The notes: a model not told the origin generated them from the sequence alone. DNA of 64,000 nucleotides from Athripsodes cinereus (GCA_947579605.1 OX388313.1:3720001-3784000), one strand, 5' to 3'; numbered from the stretch's first letter, positions 32,690 to 45,367 are shown. A program made the numbers and translations.

Positions 32690-32875
32690 CACAGAAGTAG
32701 CACTCGCTCACTTGTGACATGTGTTTTATCACATCTCTAAAATCTCGCTTATTCTTTTTTTTTTAATTCTAAACAGATTCCAATTTTAAAATGCAAAATT
32801 TGATAGTACCTACCTAAGAAAATTATTCGAATTAATATTTTTTTGACATTCACGGAATATGAAACAGATTGCTAA
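32690..32875 (+). repeat. Dispersed repeat F, about 175 bp
   Basis: It contains gcactcgctcacttgtgaca, tctctaaaatctcgctt and gacattcacggaatatgaaa. The same sequence lies inverted at about 40210-40385, where it splits a repeat A copy. This shows that it is or was mobile. Confidence 0.6.
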
Positions 32876-33034
32876 ACAAAGACGACCGATGTAACGCGAA
32901 TATAACACTCTCGCTTTAGAGTCACGAGGTCCCGGGCAAAACAAAATGTATGTTAACCTTTTTCAAATTGTGCTAGGTTCGGGTGTTACATGGTCATGTG
33001 TTAGATGAATTGTATATTATTCATAATTATGTTT

Positions 33035-33262
33035 GAATCGTCCCATATCACAAGTGGGGTAGCCAGCAGACCAGCTGCATATAATAAACATGGAAGTTGT
33101 TCTCCTCTCCGTTCCAATATAAAATTGAGACATTCAGGATGAGTGGCAAACCTCATCGCTTTTCTAAAATGTTTTAATTTTTTCGAACACCTACCTTTTA
33201 CAGGACACTCGAAAACTTACGGAGAAGAGTGAGAGACCAATTCTTTACCGAGTGCTCCGCGG
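33035..33262 (-). repeat. Repeat A, near full length
   Basis: All blocks are present from cacaagtggggtagccagc to accgagtgctccgcggg. It is one of the best-preserved copies. Confidence 0.8.
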
Positions 33263-33264
33263 GG

Positions 33265-35544
33265 TAAAAAATATTGAAATGCCAAATAAGAGTTTTTTGT
33301 TTTTCTCTAGACGAATCGCGGTTGCGCTAAATTTTTATGACACGATCTCATTTCAAAACCAACTAAATGTTATACAGGGAAGTTCCAGAATTCATCTCAT
33401 ACATAAGAATATTAATATTGAGATACACACATACAGGAAACTGTAGATAGTATTGAGGTCAAGTTTATATATAAATCATTTCGGACTGAAAAGTTATTAA
33501 ATCATTGAAATGTTTGTCGGCATGTTATATTTATATCTTTGTGAAAGTGACTCATCAAATTGATACACAGACATTAAAAATTTCAATGTTTATGACTTTA
33601 AATCAATGTGCATGATATATTTTTTATAAAATAATTAGTATTTTGTTTGTTGGTTGATAGCGTGATTCTATTTACGGCTTTTGGAGGGTATGTTAAAAAC
33701 ACAGATAAAAGCCTGTTCCAGAATTCTGCCTCCATGCTGACTAGCTGGTGTTTGAACATATCGCAGTTTCCGAGTGCTTGTGGTGTGTACCTAAGTGAAG
33801 TAGTTTGCACACCTGAGTCCTTCTTCTATGGTCAAATTTATTCGAATTTTTCTGAGAATCTGTGACAATTGACAATACTGACCATTGAAATTGTTGAAAA
33901 ATGCCATATCTTTCATCTGCATTATTTCTAAAGACCGGGATGCTCTAACAATAAACCACCTCAATGCCAATGAATTCAGAATAATGTATGCCGTATAAAA
34001 ATATGACTTAGTTGGAAGAAAAACATAATTAATAAAGGAGGCTTGCATCAACCCTAGAAGAACTTTAAATAGACGAAAGTGATTTATTTATTTATTTAAA
34101 CACACATATACAGCTTAAAGCTTTTACAAAAATAAAAAAAAATCAGTTACTTACATGGTATTAAAAATTTACAAAGTTATTAAAAATATAAAAAATGTAA
34201 TAAAGTATTAACACAGTATTAAATAAAACTAAGATAGTGATATTGGTTTTAGGTATAGATCAATATCACATAATTTACATGAAGTACCTAAGTCTTTTGG
34301 CTACCCCACTTGTGGGACATTTCGTGAAGGTATTAAGAAGAGAGTGTAACGAATATACACAATAAATGAGGGTTTCACATTTGACTGAAATTTCCACACC
34401 AACCTAAGCCGATTCATGAGTATCAGGGCACCATTCTTACTTTTTCCTAATGGAAAGTAGCGCAGATTTTCGCATTGTGCAGATAAAATAGTTATTTGTA
34501 CCTATGTACTTTTCACAGCAAATATATCCACACACATTTTTAACTGATAATGTTGTGTTTTTTTGTGCAGAGAAGAAGATCTCATAACTCTTATTTTTTA
34601 CTATCGTTGGAAGTATTTATCTATAATTATCTTAGTAATTCTTTGTTTTTTGCTTAGTTTCATGGGTACTAAAATTAAACACAAAAACAAGCACAAAAAG
34701 TTTAGTATGTATATTTAAATGTCATTTGGATCAGTCAATATTGCTTATTATTTATGTAAATGGTCAAATTACGCAAATGAGACAAAAGTGACGACATAAT
34801 ATCGAAAGAAACAAAATTTATCTAAATGGTTAATTATGTCATTTTGAATAGTAGCATTATACTCGATTAGTAATTTGTCAGGGTAAAGTTGAAACCCTAA
34901 ACAAACAGGGACGCATTGTAAAATCTGTGGTTATTTATTTTTAATGCTTATATTTGAATTTGGCCAGAGATGGGCAGACTTATGCCATCGTCGATCTACA
35001 AAAATAAAATAAGACGACAAGCAAGCAAAAAAAAAAGATCTCAGACTCAAAATTCAAGATATAGAAGAGCAAAAATGCAGAAATATTCACAAGTAATAAA
35101 ACAAAATATAGATTGTAAAAATATTAACCGTGTACAAAAATGCATTAATATCGGAAAACTGTAACCATGCTAGATCGTTGGATGGTATTGGACCGATTAA
35201 ACAAGGTTTTTTCATACCTAAGAATAAACTGTTTCAGTAAAGTTGAGATAGCACTGGTTGTCTGTAAGAAATTACATATGTAATAAGTCCGCCAGCTATA
35301 CTAACATCAGTGTATAGAATAGATTAAAAAAAAGGATCAATCCAGAAAATACGACTGCAAAATTTGGGAAAAGGACTGAAAAGAGAAATAGAGAGTGCAA
35401 TTACACAATTAAAGCATAAACATTTAAAAGTTTTTATTACAAGTACGATAAGGTCAAATATTTACCAAATCGAATAGCTGGATAAGACGAGAAAATAAAT
35501 TCTCTTTCACAATATCCTTGCGTCAATTGAGTTTATTATTTTAC
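33265..35544. other. AT-rich stretch, no gene seen
   Basis: Short frames only. About 34080-34290 looks like an old LINE tail on the minus strand (an atttatttattt run, then an A-rich body), and 34296-34345 carries a repeat A tail fragment. No host exon found. Confidence 0.4.
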
Positions 35545-35755
35545 ATCATTCCTATCGCTGATGTCAACATATGAACGGTGTATTGTGAAAGAGGGACGTC
35601 CAAAACGTTGTTACCCTCGTGAACGAAAAAACAGCGCTCTTATTGGCCAACTGCATTGAACATTCTTAAAATACAAACAGTAATATCAGTAGGTACGAGT
35701 AATCGTCTCTACTGTATCACAAAATTACAGATCTTTGCTGACTCCGTTGACTAAT
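35545..35755 (-). pseudogene. Degenerate sister of the 37375 LINE tail
   Basis: Blocks such as cggtgtattgtgaaagaggg, agcgctcttattggccaac and the flanking order match 37375-37665, but frameshifts and deletions have destroyed the frame. Confidence 0.55.
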
Positions 35756-35869
35756 AAGATTAAAAGAAAACTTACCGAAATTTCATCAACTTGTTGTAGA
35801 AATTGAAAGGAGAAATTGGTAATGCGGCCAGTTAATTAAATTTTGCGACCAATCACATTGATGATGATG

Positions 35870-36185
35870 ATGATGGTTTTGGATGATTTTATTTTTGACG
35901 CCGTTTAATAGTCCCTAGACCGTCTCAAGGGCGCCAGTGAAGAGTTTAGTTTTTAATTTGCTTCTGAAGCTGGTGACAGTCTGACTATCTCTCAATGGTA
36001 CCGGTAGGCGATTCCACATAACCGGTCCAACAACACCAAAGGCCCTCTCATAGACGTTAGGCTTACTGGCTCTTGGAAGAAAATATTATACAGCAGGGGT
36101 TCTTTGAAAGCTTTGCCAGGTATATATGTAGGATGTGTGATACTCAAGTATAAGTTGGAATGATTGGAATCATGGAGCGAGTATA
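35870..36185 (-). pseudogene. L2/CR1-like LINE 3' end
   Basis: The minus strand encodes RAFGVVGPVMWNRLPVPLRD then FRSKLKTKLFTGAL, the usual ORF2 terminus. The tail reads ctggcgcccttgagacgg and attaaacggcgtc. It is nearly the same as the copy at 61760 and ends in a short (ATC)n run. Confidence 0.75.
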
Positions 36186-37051
36186 ACATTATTTTTAACA
36201 CTAATATTTAATTTTTGAACATATTTTCTGAGAAAATTAATACTGTGTTAAACCATTCCTATAGGTCAATGCCAAAAGTCAAATATTTGTTTCGTTTAAT
36301 CAAACATAAAGTTTCTTATCAACTCACGTATTCTTGCAAGAAACGTACGTTTTTACTCCACATTTTCCGAGCGCTAGGCTTATTAGAGAATCTCGATTCC
36401 TCTTTTTAAATTTGTATTCACATCTGGCACATTGTTAAATTCTCATTCCGGTCCTGTTTCCTCCTTTATCGCTCGTTACCTTTCCGTCACGCAGAGTCGA
36501 CTCATTCATTAGTCGGTGCCTGAGATCGTTACATCATTCCCTCTCTTTCACTCTTATCTCCATCTCGTTCACTCTATTCTAATATTAGACACAATAATAT
36601 GAAGTAGTACAAAACAACAAACAGTAAGCATTCTCTTCTTCTTCTTCCTTTTCATACATGTATTATTATTATTATTATTTGTGTTTTGTTGTTTCACGGT
36701 AGAGGTGAATAGACTATACTTATTGTTATTAATGTTGTTGTGTAATAGACTCTTCACCGTACCTACGAACAGAGTGGATGGATAAATTGTTGAGATTCAA
36801 GTTGACTTGACATTGTTTTGAAAGAGCGCGTTATGACATCTATATTGCCTTTTCAAAATTAGAACGAATTCTGTGAAAATAATTTAGTATAATTAATATT
36901 ATGTTCATTTATAAAGTTTAACAGGACGAAATTTTAAAGTTTAAAAATCGAGCCTTAACATAGTAACAAATGTTGCGCTATGGTTTGATTTAAAAAAAAC
37001 AGGGCTTGAGTTAGAGTATTTTATTTATTTTATCCAATAAAAAAAAATAGC

Positions 37052-37170
37052 TACTATACCATCATTGAATTTCTTACACGTGGAGTAGCCAGCGGACCTA
37101 CTACATGTAATAAACATCAAGATCTTTCTCTCCGAGTCAATATAAGTAAAGACATCCAGAATGGGTGTAA
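37052..37170 (-). repeat. Repeat A, 3' half
   Basis: It starts actataccatcattg and includes cgtggagtagccagcggac and gacatccagaatggg. Confidence 0.6.
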
Positions 37171-37374
37171 GTTATGAATGAATTATTTTTACGTTTTATA
37201 CTTATTTAATTTTATTTTATGCAAACAAACAGTTAAACAGTATACATAGATTACAAAATACGAGTAACATAATTAAACCAAAACAGTTTGCAGTAATATT
37301 ACAAGTTTTTAGTTGACACATAATATATATTTTAAAAGTCAACTGTTTTGTAATCAATATAAAGTAATCATCAT

Positions 37375-37665
37375 CATCATCATCGCCCTCAACGCTCCTC
37401 TCGGGAGCACAGGGCAGAAACCAGCCTCCTCCATTCAGAGCGTCTCTGCGCCAATTGCGTCACCTCTTTCCACGACATTCCTTGCGCTCTGATATCGTTG
37501 TCATAGGAACGGTGTATTGTGAAAGAGGGACGCCCGGGCCGACGGAACCCCTGCGGACGGAAGAACAGTGCTCTTTTTGGCCAACCATCATTAGGCATTC
37601 TCAAAACATGTCCCAGCCAGGACCATCGTCTCTCCTGTATTACGGAGATTACAGGTATAAAGTAA
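37375..37665 (-). pseudogene. RTE-like LINE ORF2 C-terminus
   Basis: The minus strand reads SWLGHVLRMPNDGWPKRALF, then RRPGRPSFTIHRSYDNDIRA, WKEVTQLAQRRSEWRRLVSA and LCSREE, the end of an RTE-like ORF2. It ends in a short (ATG)n run at 37375. A poorer copy lies at 35545. Confidence 0.7.
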
Positions 37666-38585
37666 AGATTTAATAAATTAATAAAAAAATATTATTAAGC
37701 TTTATAATACAATTTTAACAATTTGTTGAAAGATTGACAAAGTTGACTATTGATTCCATGGAATACGAAAGTGTTATATCACATTTTTATAGTTTTTTTT
37801 CAACCTTTTATCGTTGATGTATCTACCCAAATACTTATTTCGTTTGAAACTTTCATGGATTATTATCATTTTTAAAGTTTATACTAAGTTTCCACTTGAA
37901 TCACGAGATAAGACATAGTGATATTTAAAATCTGCGTAAAACTCGAGTCAGCTAATGAGCGTCATCTTGTCATGCAACTTCCATAAATCATATGTCATCC
38001 AGCCATAGATGAAATTTGACAGCATTCCCGAAATTTTCATAAAAATCTATGACAATACATCGTATACCTACCTAATCATAATTCTTACAGCACATATTTG
38101 ATTTTATTATTTTTTTACGTGGCAGTTAAATAGCCATCCATTTTTCTCAGCATTATACAACCATATAAGTTTCCAAATGATCAGTCATGATCACACAAAA
38201 ACTTAACAGTCTAATGCCAGGAAAGATTCACCAACCAGATATCAAAAATTTAGGCTCAAAACGCAGGTTCAAAATACCAGCATTGTGCCCGAAATATCTG
38301 TGTTCAAATTACAAGTATTACAAGTATTTTGATGGTTAAATTTACCGGTTAATCTAATTTTTGTAGATTCCGATGTTACTCTGACTAAAGATATCAAGAT
38401 ATAATCAAATCAAGAATGGCATTTTTTTTATAATTATTTCTCATTCTAGTTCTGGATATTAACGTATTTTTTCTGCGACGGTTGTTTGTATATTATGTGT
38501 ATTTGGGACAGTGATGTCTATTTGATACGTTAATTCGATTCGGTTGTTTCTTTAAATGTTTTTTTCTCTGTCTCGCTGTTTTTTT
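37666..38585. other. AT-rich stretch, no gene seen
   Basis: No coding signal or repeat that I recognise. Confidence 0.4.
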
Positions 38586-38599
38586 TTACATGCTTTGTT

Positions 38600-38835
38600 T
38601 GTTTGTTTTTTCATTTTTCCTGCTGAGATCGCCTTGGCCAAAAGCTGTTGTGGTCTCAGTGCAGGGTGATATTTTTAAGATGATAATAATTATAATAATA
38701 TACATACAACAACCAGACCCAGGACAATTACAAAAAGGTCGTATTTCATTTTGCCCTGAGTGGGGTTCGAACCTAGGATCTTGTGACTCAAAGGCAAGAG
38801 TATCACCTCTGTACAACACCGATCCTCGACATTCT
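38600..38835 (-). repeat. tRNA-derived SINE with conserved tail
   Basis: The minus strand shows gatactcttgcctttgag and ctaggttcgaaccccactc (B-box), and ends ccacaacagcttttggcc, gatctcagcaggaaaaa. The tail alone recurs at 28828-28900 on the minus strand. Confidence 0.55.
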
Positions 38836-39594
38836 TTAAATCTAAATCATTAAATAATTGGAAGTCCTCTAATGCCTTTATCAAATATAAAATTGTAGTT
38901 ATGGTAAGCGTTGTTGCTATTTGATAAATAACTTACTAAGAGATAGAATAATCTCTTCCAAACCATCAAAAATTTCAATCACCTTGTAAGGCTATAAGAA
39001 GAAAAACTATTAACGTCAATCCGCCATTGTCTTGGATTATAGTAAGATCTTTAAAGATACGTAGGTACATTATATTTAATATCACTCATACATATTATTC
39101 ATGGCATTCTTGTTCTAAGACTTGATGTGACATTCTAGGAATGTCAGGAATTCCTGGATCTGTCGATAATAATAATAATAATAGTAATGTAAATGTGACA
39201 TCATAGAATTTTCAGGAATGATCAATGAACTACAAAAGAATTTAGATACGAAAGTAAGATGAAAAGAATTTCTCCACTAATACCTTCATACTGAGAAAGT
39301 CGTATTAGGATAAATTTTCTCTTAAATATATTTTTTTATATCGTGATATTTCTCAATTACTATCTTCATTCTATTATAATATCAATCTTTATAATCACAA
39401 TATCTACCACAAGTAAGGCAGTCAAAGGAATAATATTGTTCAATTTAAATATTCAACACTTTCTCGCTATCCCATGAAAAAATTAGGATTTGGGCCCGTA
39501 GTCAAAACACATTTTAGCGTTACGTTTTCGTTAGAATATAGATGACGTTGCGAGAAAGTATCAATTTTCGTAGATATTTGTATTTTTTATAAAA

Positions 39595-39765
39595 AACATG
39601 TAGGCTGTCCTCTCCGTGCTAACAAAAAATAAACAAAATATTCCGGATGGGTGACCAACCTCACCGCTGAATTATTTAAGATGTAAAACGTCTTTACTTT
39701 TTCGAGCATTTGTCTTTTCCATACAAGTCACTCGAAAACTTAAGGATAAGAGTGCTCCACGGAGA
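39595..39765 (-). repeat. Repeat A, head side
   Basis: Blocks from ggctgtcctctccgtgc to gagtgctccacgg on the minus strand. The tail is missing. Confidence 0.65.
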
Positions 39766-39987
39766 AGGTATTTAGATAATAAAACTATGTTCTACTATTT
39801 ACGTTGTTCATAGAACGAAGTATTCGTTGCGTTACGTTACGTAATATCTCTAGCAACTACGTTTTATTGATTTACGGTGGTCACGCATCTACATAGTACA
39901 CACATGCTAATATATTTTATATACCCATGTTCTAGTAGGTAACCTACTTCATATTCATTTATTTCTAAGTTAACATTTATTTATCCC

Positions 39988-40475
39988 GTAGAGCACCCGG
40001 TGTAAAGAATTGGTCACCCACTCTTCTGCGTAAGTTTTCGAATGTCCTGTAAAAGGCAGGTGATCGAAAAAATTAAGACATTTTACACTTTAAATTATTC
40101 AGCGATGAGGTTGATCACCCATCCTGAATGTCTTGAGTTTATATTGGGACGGAGAGGACAGCTTTCATGTTAATATAGGACATTCTCTATACTGAATATT
40201 TATAATTATCTGTTTCATATTCCGTGAATGTCAAAAAATAAACCATTCGAATTATTTTCTTAGGCACTATCAAATTTGGCATTTTAAATTTGGAATTTGT
40301 TAAAAATTAAAAAAAGGATGTAAGCGAGATTTTAGAGATGAGATAAAACACATGTCACAAGTGAGCGAGTGCTACTTATGAGAATTATGGACAGGTTGCA
40401 TTTTATTATAATATATGCAACTGGTCTGCTGGCTACCCCACATGTGGGATATGCCGTGATGGTTTAGTAGTAGTA
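39988..40475 (+). repeat. Repeat A, split by a 175-bp repeat
   Basis: The head and middle (39988-40175: gagcacccggtgtaaag to gacagctttcatg) and tail (40405-40475: ctggtctgctggctacccc to tagtagtag) are parted by about 230 bp that include a second dispersed repeat, which also occurs at 32690-32875 in the other orientation. Confidence 0.7.
40210..40385 (-). repeat. Dispersed repeat F, second copy
   Basis: Inverted copy of 32690-32875, inserted between the middle and tail of the repeat A copy at 39988-40475. Confidence 0.6.
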
Positions 40476-40739
40476 ATATTTATTTAAATACTATCCCACG
40501 AAATTTCCGTCACTTAATAGTTCTTCCACTAGTTTCTGTAAGCTTTTGAGTGTTCTGTTAAAGTCAGGCATTCTTGAAAAATCACATATTAATTTTATTT
40601 ATGTGTTGTTGTTTATTTTGTAAAACACCATATTAATTTAAGAGAATAAACATTTTTTATAATTGAGTTTATTCTCAAATATTTTTTTTTATATTTGAGA
40701 ATAAACCCAAACTGTTTGAGTTTTACTATAATTTAATAA

Positions 40740-40893
40740 AAATAATTATAATAAAAATCTTACTTCACAAAAATAGTATACAATAGAAAAAAAACATGAC
40801 ATCATTACTACTGAACACGGTGAAATGTAAAATGTATTGTGCAATGGGCGAGTTTATCGCAGATGCGCGATATCTTCCAACTAACCCATAATA
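40740..40893 (-). repeat. LINE 3' tail, family B
   Basis: The minus strand reads gggttagttggaagatatcg then gcgataaactcgcccattgc. Closest to the copy at 45368. Confidence 0.6.
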
Positions 40894-42137
40894 ATAGGTA
40901 CAGTAACGTGGTTTCGACTTACGAAGTCATTGTCAAACACATCTTTATTTATTTATTTATTTGAACCATATACGGCAATTGTCTTTAACAATACATGATC
41001 AATTAAACAAGATCACATAGTTTTCATACATTTAAAAATAGTGTATAAATTTCAAGTCAAAACAAAACAAACCAAATCAACGTTAAAAAAAATCATAATA
41101 GGTCAGATAATGATTTTATAATGAATTTCTTTTGTAGTAAACACTTTATAACCAGATGAATAGTTGTAAACAATTCCGATTGATAATGACCTGATAAGTC
41201 GAAAGACGTCTTTCTCGGAATCAATAATCTATAGTAGAAAGAAACACTTGTTTCAATTACATAATTATGGAATTCTACTACGTGGGCACCGACACAGTTA
41301 ATAAATTAACAAGTTAAAAAAATCCATATCAGCTCAACCCAAATACATGTTTTTATTACATCTGTACAAGTATACAGTAATTCTATTCATGAATACATGA
41401 GGGGCTATGATTTCAAACTGCATAGGTTATTTTTACCACGACTGTACTCTAAGCGAGCATTCACTAGTAAAAAGTAATAAAATTTAAGAAGGTACATAAG
41501 TACAAGTAACAAAAAAGTATGACCTAGGTACAAGTGGCACTTATTACCACTTTCCTTGTACAAGCGGTGACTTACAAAACCAAAACTTTTATATCCGGTC
41601 GTAAAATTCACCCTCGTAAAGTCGGAGTGATTAGAATATGACTTGGAAATATTTTCAGGGACCCTGAAATAATCAGAAAGCGACAATTTTATTGCTTTTT
41701 CGTTTTTACACTACTTCTAACAACTTTGAATCGTTTGAACGTTTAAGTTCCGTATTTCAAGTCTTCGAAACGTGGAACGTTTTAATATAAAGTTTTTAAG
41801 TTGCTTAGCTTTCAGTAAAAGGTATATGTATATTTTCTTGTTTTCTACAAAGCTTGTAAAATATTATAGGTGCTTATGTATTTATGTAAATATTACAAAG
41901 TTTTCGATTTTCCTGTAAAATGCATCCTTATTTCGTGAAACATCGCACGTATAGAACATTTAATTATGAAATGAATCGTTCATCCAATATTTCTCATTTT
42001 TATTTTACAGAGAAGACGACATGTATGTTTATAATTTGAAGTTGATCTGCTGAACTTTTTTACATGTGAACTTCAAACATACTAAATGTAAGTACCTATG
42101 TAATATTGAATAAAGGATCTCTATTGATCTCTATTTA
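40894..42137. other. AT-rich stretch with old LINE-tail-like pieces
   Basis: An atttatttatttattt run at 40943 begins what looks like a minus-strand LINE tail; 41180-41310 matches the repeat that splits the repeat A copy at 5018. A 93-codon minus frame (41405-41686) has no recognisable content. Confidence 0.4.
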
Positions 42138-42232
42138 TTAGATCGGGGGGCACCCACTGCCGCATATAGGCTCCGTCCACGTGAACGACCTTATGCAGCA
42201 AGGGCTCCATAAGAAGAAGAAGAAGAAGATAG
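42138..42232 (+). repeat. LINE or SINE tail with (AGA)n end
   Basis: A GC-richer 95-bp block (cgcatataggctccgtcc, gcagcaagggctccataag) ends in a run of AGA triplets in AT-rich surroundings. It looks like the 3' end of a retroposon; the family is unclear. Confidence 0.35.
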
Positions 42233-42371
42233 GATCTCTAGATTAGAAATCCAAGACTCTTCCATGGGGTTAAAGACCACTTTAATATCAGATTATTTAT
42301 CAAGCTTTCTCTAGCTACATACAATTATGATGTATACCACAAATAGGGTAGCCAGCAGACCAACTGCATAC

Positions 42372-42690
42372 TTTCAATAAAATGTAGAAATATTAATGTA
42401 AATAAGTTACGATGGTTTGGGCACGTGGAAAGAATGAATGAGGACAGAATGACCATTGCTGAGAGGAATAGTGCTCGGAGACGTGGACGTCCGAGGATCA
42501 AATGGCAAGATCATTTAAATCAAATCCTACAGGACGGTCACGTGTTGAGCACATTCAACAGGAGAGCATGCATGAAGAATTGTATGACAGTGACGGAAGC
42601 GAAAGATGTATGCAAGGATAGAAGGAAGTGGCGCTCGATCCTTTCTGCCTACCCCATGATGGAAGCGATTTGATGGTATGGATGGAAATT
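42372..42690 (+). pseudogene. RTE-type LINE 3' end
   Basis: A close copy of the 53745 element: the frame 42425-42673 includes MERMNEDRMTIAERNSARRR and KDRRKWRSILSAYP. About seven codons (TKKIYLS) are missing compared with the sister copies. It is fused on its left to a repeat A fragment (agccagcagaccaactgcat) and ends gatggtatggatgg. Confidence 0.8.
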
Positions 42691-42916
42691 TTCTTCTCCC
42701 TTCCAATTATTATTAGAACTTACAGGATAGGTGGAATACATACATCATTGCTAAATTGAAAATTTTAAATTTCTTGTTTGTTATGTTTTACTAAGACATG
42801 GTTTTCCGGGACACTCTTGTGAAATTTGAACCTCATGAGAACCTATTTCATTACAATAATATAATATTACAATAAACTCATGAGAACCTATTTCATTACA
42901 ATAAAATTGCCAATCA

Positions 42917-43174
42917 CACTGAGAAAAATACTCACAACGAATCATTGGTACGTACTATCAGATTAGGACCAGAGAAAGTACAAACGATTCATTAGTACGA
43001 ATCTATAATATTTACCTATCGCAAACAAGTCGTTTGTAAATTTACCAACATATTGTTTGCGAAAAGTTAATATTATTGATTCGTACTAATGAATCGTTTG
43101 TACTATCTCTGGTCCTAATCTGATTGTGCGTACTAATGATTCGTTGTGAAATTTTGTTAGTATTTTTCTCAGTG
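42917..43174. mobile_element. Foldback MITE with CACTG ends
   Basis: Nearly the whole 258 bp folds on itself. The left arm starts cactgagaaaaatact and the right arm ends with its complement. Inner blocks (cagattaggaccagag, acgattcattagtacgaatc and a central tcgcaaaca/tgtttgcga) also pair. The left arm lacks about 10 bases present in the right. CACTG ends and a possible 2-bp duplication (ca) suggest a CACTA/EnSpm relative, but this is tentative. Confidence 0.75.
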
Positions 43175-43180
43175 CAGGTA

Positions 43181-43308
43181 TCTCGATTGGAGAACCATGT
43201 TTACACAAGGTAACATTGTGCCAAATGTAATAGGAAGAAGTGAGAAAGGCGTCTCAACGCTTACGAATTGGCTCTAGGCTGGCTTAAGTGATCACTTTCG
43301 GTGTCCAT
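43181..43308 (+). repeat. Repeat C
   Basis: Repeat C starts tctcgattggagaa, includes gcgtctcaacgcttacgaat and ends tttcggtgtccatggac. Related pieces lie at 6188-6315, 60000-60085 (plus) and 61163-61245 (minus). The family is unknown. Confidence 0.5.
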
Positions 43309-43490
43309 GGACTTCTTCTTCTATTAGTGCCATATCAGGTCCCCCCGACGTTGGCGGTCACTCTGGAGAATTCCTCCCTGTCTCGCGCTGTGCTGTGTCC
43401 ATGGACAAGGTTCACCAATTCCACCATTCTCAGATCACGATGTAAAATCCACCAGTCGAGAAACGCTTTATGCAACCCATAGAAGCAGCC
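43306..43490 (-). pseudogene. LINE ORF2 terminal fragment with (GAA)n tail
   Basis: The minus strand reads VELVNLVHGHSTARDREEFS then RVTANVGGT and a stop, a typical LINE ORF2 end, followed by a short GAA-rich tail at 43306-43325. It breaks into a copy of repeat C. Confidence 0.5.
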
Positions 43491-43889
43491 ATCTTTTAGG
43501 GATCTCAAATTTCAGATCTCAAATGGATCGCGATCTCCCTTTTAAATGACCATGAACAATAAAATTGGTAAAAAATCATAACCACAACGTATTATGCTTT
43601 ACGGAATAACAAGTCACTTTATTCCGTAAACAGAAAAGCGATCAATAGTTCTAAAACTAAGCTGCTGCTACTACGATCGATTACTTTATGTATACGTACA
43701 AGCAACTTAACGTTACTTCTAATTTATAATGTCGATGGTTTGGTACGGCATAGTTCACAAACGTCATTCTCATGATAGACATTAGACATTGTTCGATGGA
43801 TTCGAGTGTATATGTAAGAATCGAACAGATTATTTATTTATTAACATCAATAGTGCACTACAGACAATATATATTATACTTAGTATACA

Positions 43890-44330
43890 TCATTGAAATC
43901 ATGGAAGAAAATGACTAAAATCTTTATCCAGAAAATTTTTCTATTTGGTAGTGAGAAGTGGACCATCAATAAAAGTGAATGCAAATGTTTGGCAGACTTT
44001 GAAAATGTAGTGCTACGCATGCTGAACGTTCCACTGATCTGAATATGTTTTAAACAATGAGGTGTTGAACAATTTGGCGAAAGAAAGTAACTCCTTAAAA
44101 AGATAAGCAAACTGAATTGACCACAATATCAGGCACCCAAGTCTGATAAATATCAAGGCAGAAATTATGGAGGATGACCGTAAGACGCTAACATGAAATA
44201 AGTTATAAACATACGCTGTGGCAGATATGTAGATTTGAGAAGAATGGCAGAAGGTAAGGAGGAATGGAGAAGAAAATACAAGTTTGTTGCAGACTAATCA
44301 AATGGATTGCAACTCATTACTACTACTTCT
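43890..44330 (+). pseudogene. RTE-like LINE ORF2 C-terminus, degenerate
   Basis: The plus strand shows LFGSEKWTINKSECKCLADF then ENVVLRMLN, stops, and further on GRYVDLRRMAEGKEEWRRKY followed by KFVADQSNGLQL. This is another RTE-type terminus. The last block recurs on the minus strand at 51985 and 59235. Confidence 0.65.
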
Positions 44331-44556
44331 AATACTATTTCACGGCATAATCCACAAGTGTGGTAGCCAGCAGTTCGGTTTCATGCAATGAACATGCAAG
44401 CTGTCCTTTCCGTGTCAACAAAAAAATAAGATTTCAACTCTGAATGTAAGATGTAAAATTTCTTTCATTTTACGAACATCTGTCTTTTACAGGACACTTG
44501 AAAACTAGAGGTACACCAATTCTTTACCGGAGATTGCGCGGAGTCAAATTGCACTG
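44331..44556 (-). repeat. Repeat A, near full length
   Basis: It runs from ctatttcacggcataatcc to accggagattgcgcgg and includes gtagccagcagttcgg and ttttacaggacacttg. Confidence 0.7.
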
Positions 44557-45097
44557 AATCGAATTGGATTTAAGAGAAAAACTTAATTGAAGATGTTCGG
44601 TAAGAATTTTTTAATTAATGTTTTAGAAATGCCTTTTTCAGGATATAAAAAAACCTTACATGTTCACACAAGAGTGTAACCATTCATTTGCGATATAGCT
44701 CACATTATGTTATAACCTCTTTTTTATGAATCATTTTACAAGCACTTTTTTCTCAAAACTTACCGAAATGCTCTTATATATTATCTCGATTCAATATGTG
44801 GTTATCAAGCACTTGGCAATTACCTGGAACAAGAGAAAAGAATTATTAGAAAAAAATTGTTTTTAACAATACATGATACAATTTCAAAGCAATATTCAAC
44901 CAAAACAATAATAATGCTTATTCATGGATAAGGTTTCAGACGCTCTTAAAATGGCTCTCTTACAATACATAATTTATATGCCAACAATGGCAGATAGGTA
45001 AAATCTTAAAAACGTAAACATAAGCAACTCAAATGGCACACATCCAAACCTCAAGAAACTTATTTTCTCATTCTTCTCCAGAAGACAGTCGAGAAGA

Positions 45098-45318
45098 CAG
45101 TACTACCACTACTTTAGCCAGATAGCCAGCGGTTTAACTGCGTGTAAAAAACATGCAGTTTGTCTTCTCCGTGGTGATAAGAAAATTAGACTGAATTGTA
45201 GGTGTACCTAAGTTTTCTTATATGTGAGGCTTGACGAACACTTTTTTTTACAGGAGACTCGTAAACTTACAGAAACGAGTGAGAGACCTGTTTCATACTT
45301 GGGACATCACGAGATGAG
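45098..45318 (-). repeat. Repeat A, near full length
   Basis: It runs from agccagatagccagcgg to acttgggacatcacgag. The middle is diverged. Confidence 0.6.
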
Positions 45319-45367
45319 GCAACGCCAAGAAAGATAAGATGAATCTAAAATAATTTATTACAATAAT

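Noticed and set aside
33598..33865. Overlapping frames on both strands; the minus one has EFWNRLLSVFL
   Set aside because: It resembles a LINE ORF2 ending only over a few residues, with no second block to confirm.
38586..38884. Overlapping 64-87 codon frames on both strands
   Set aside because: They fall on a SINE and its flank and are not genes.
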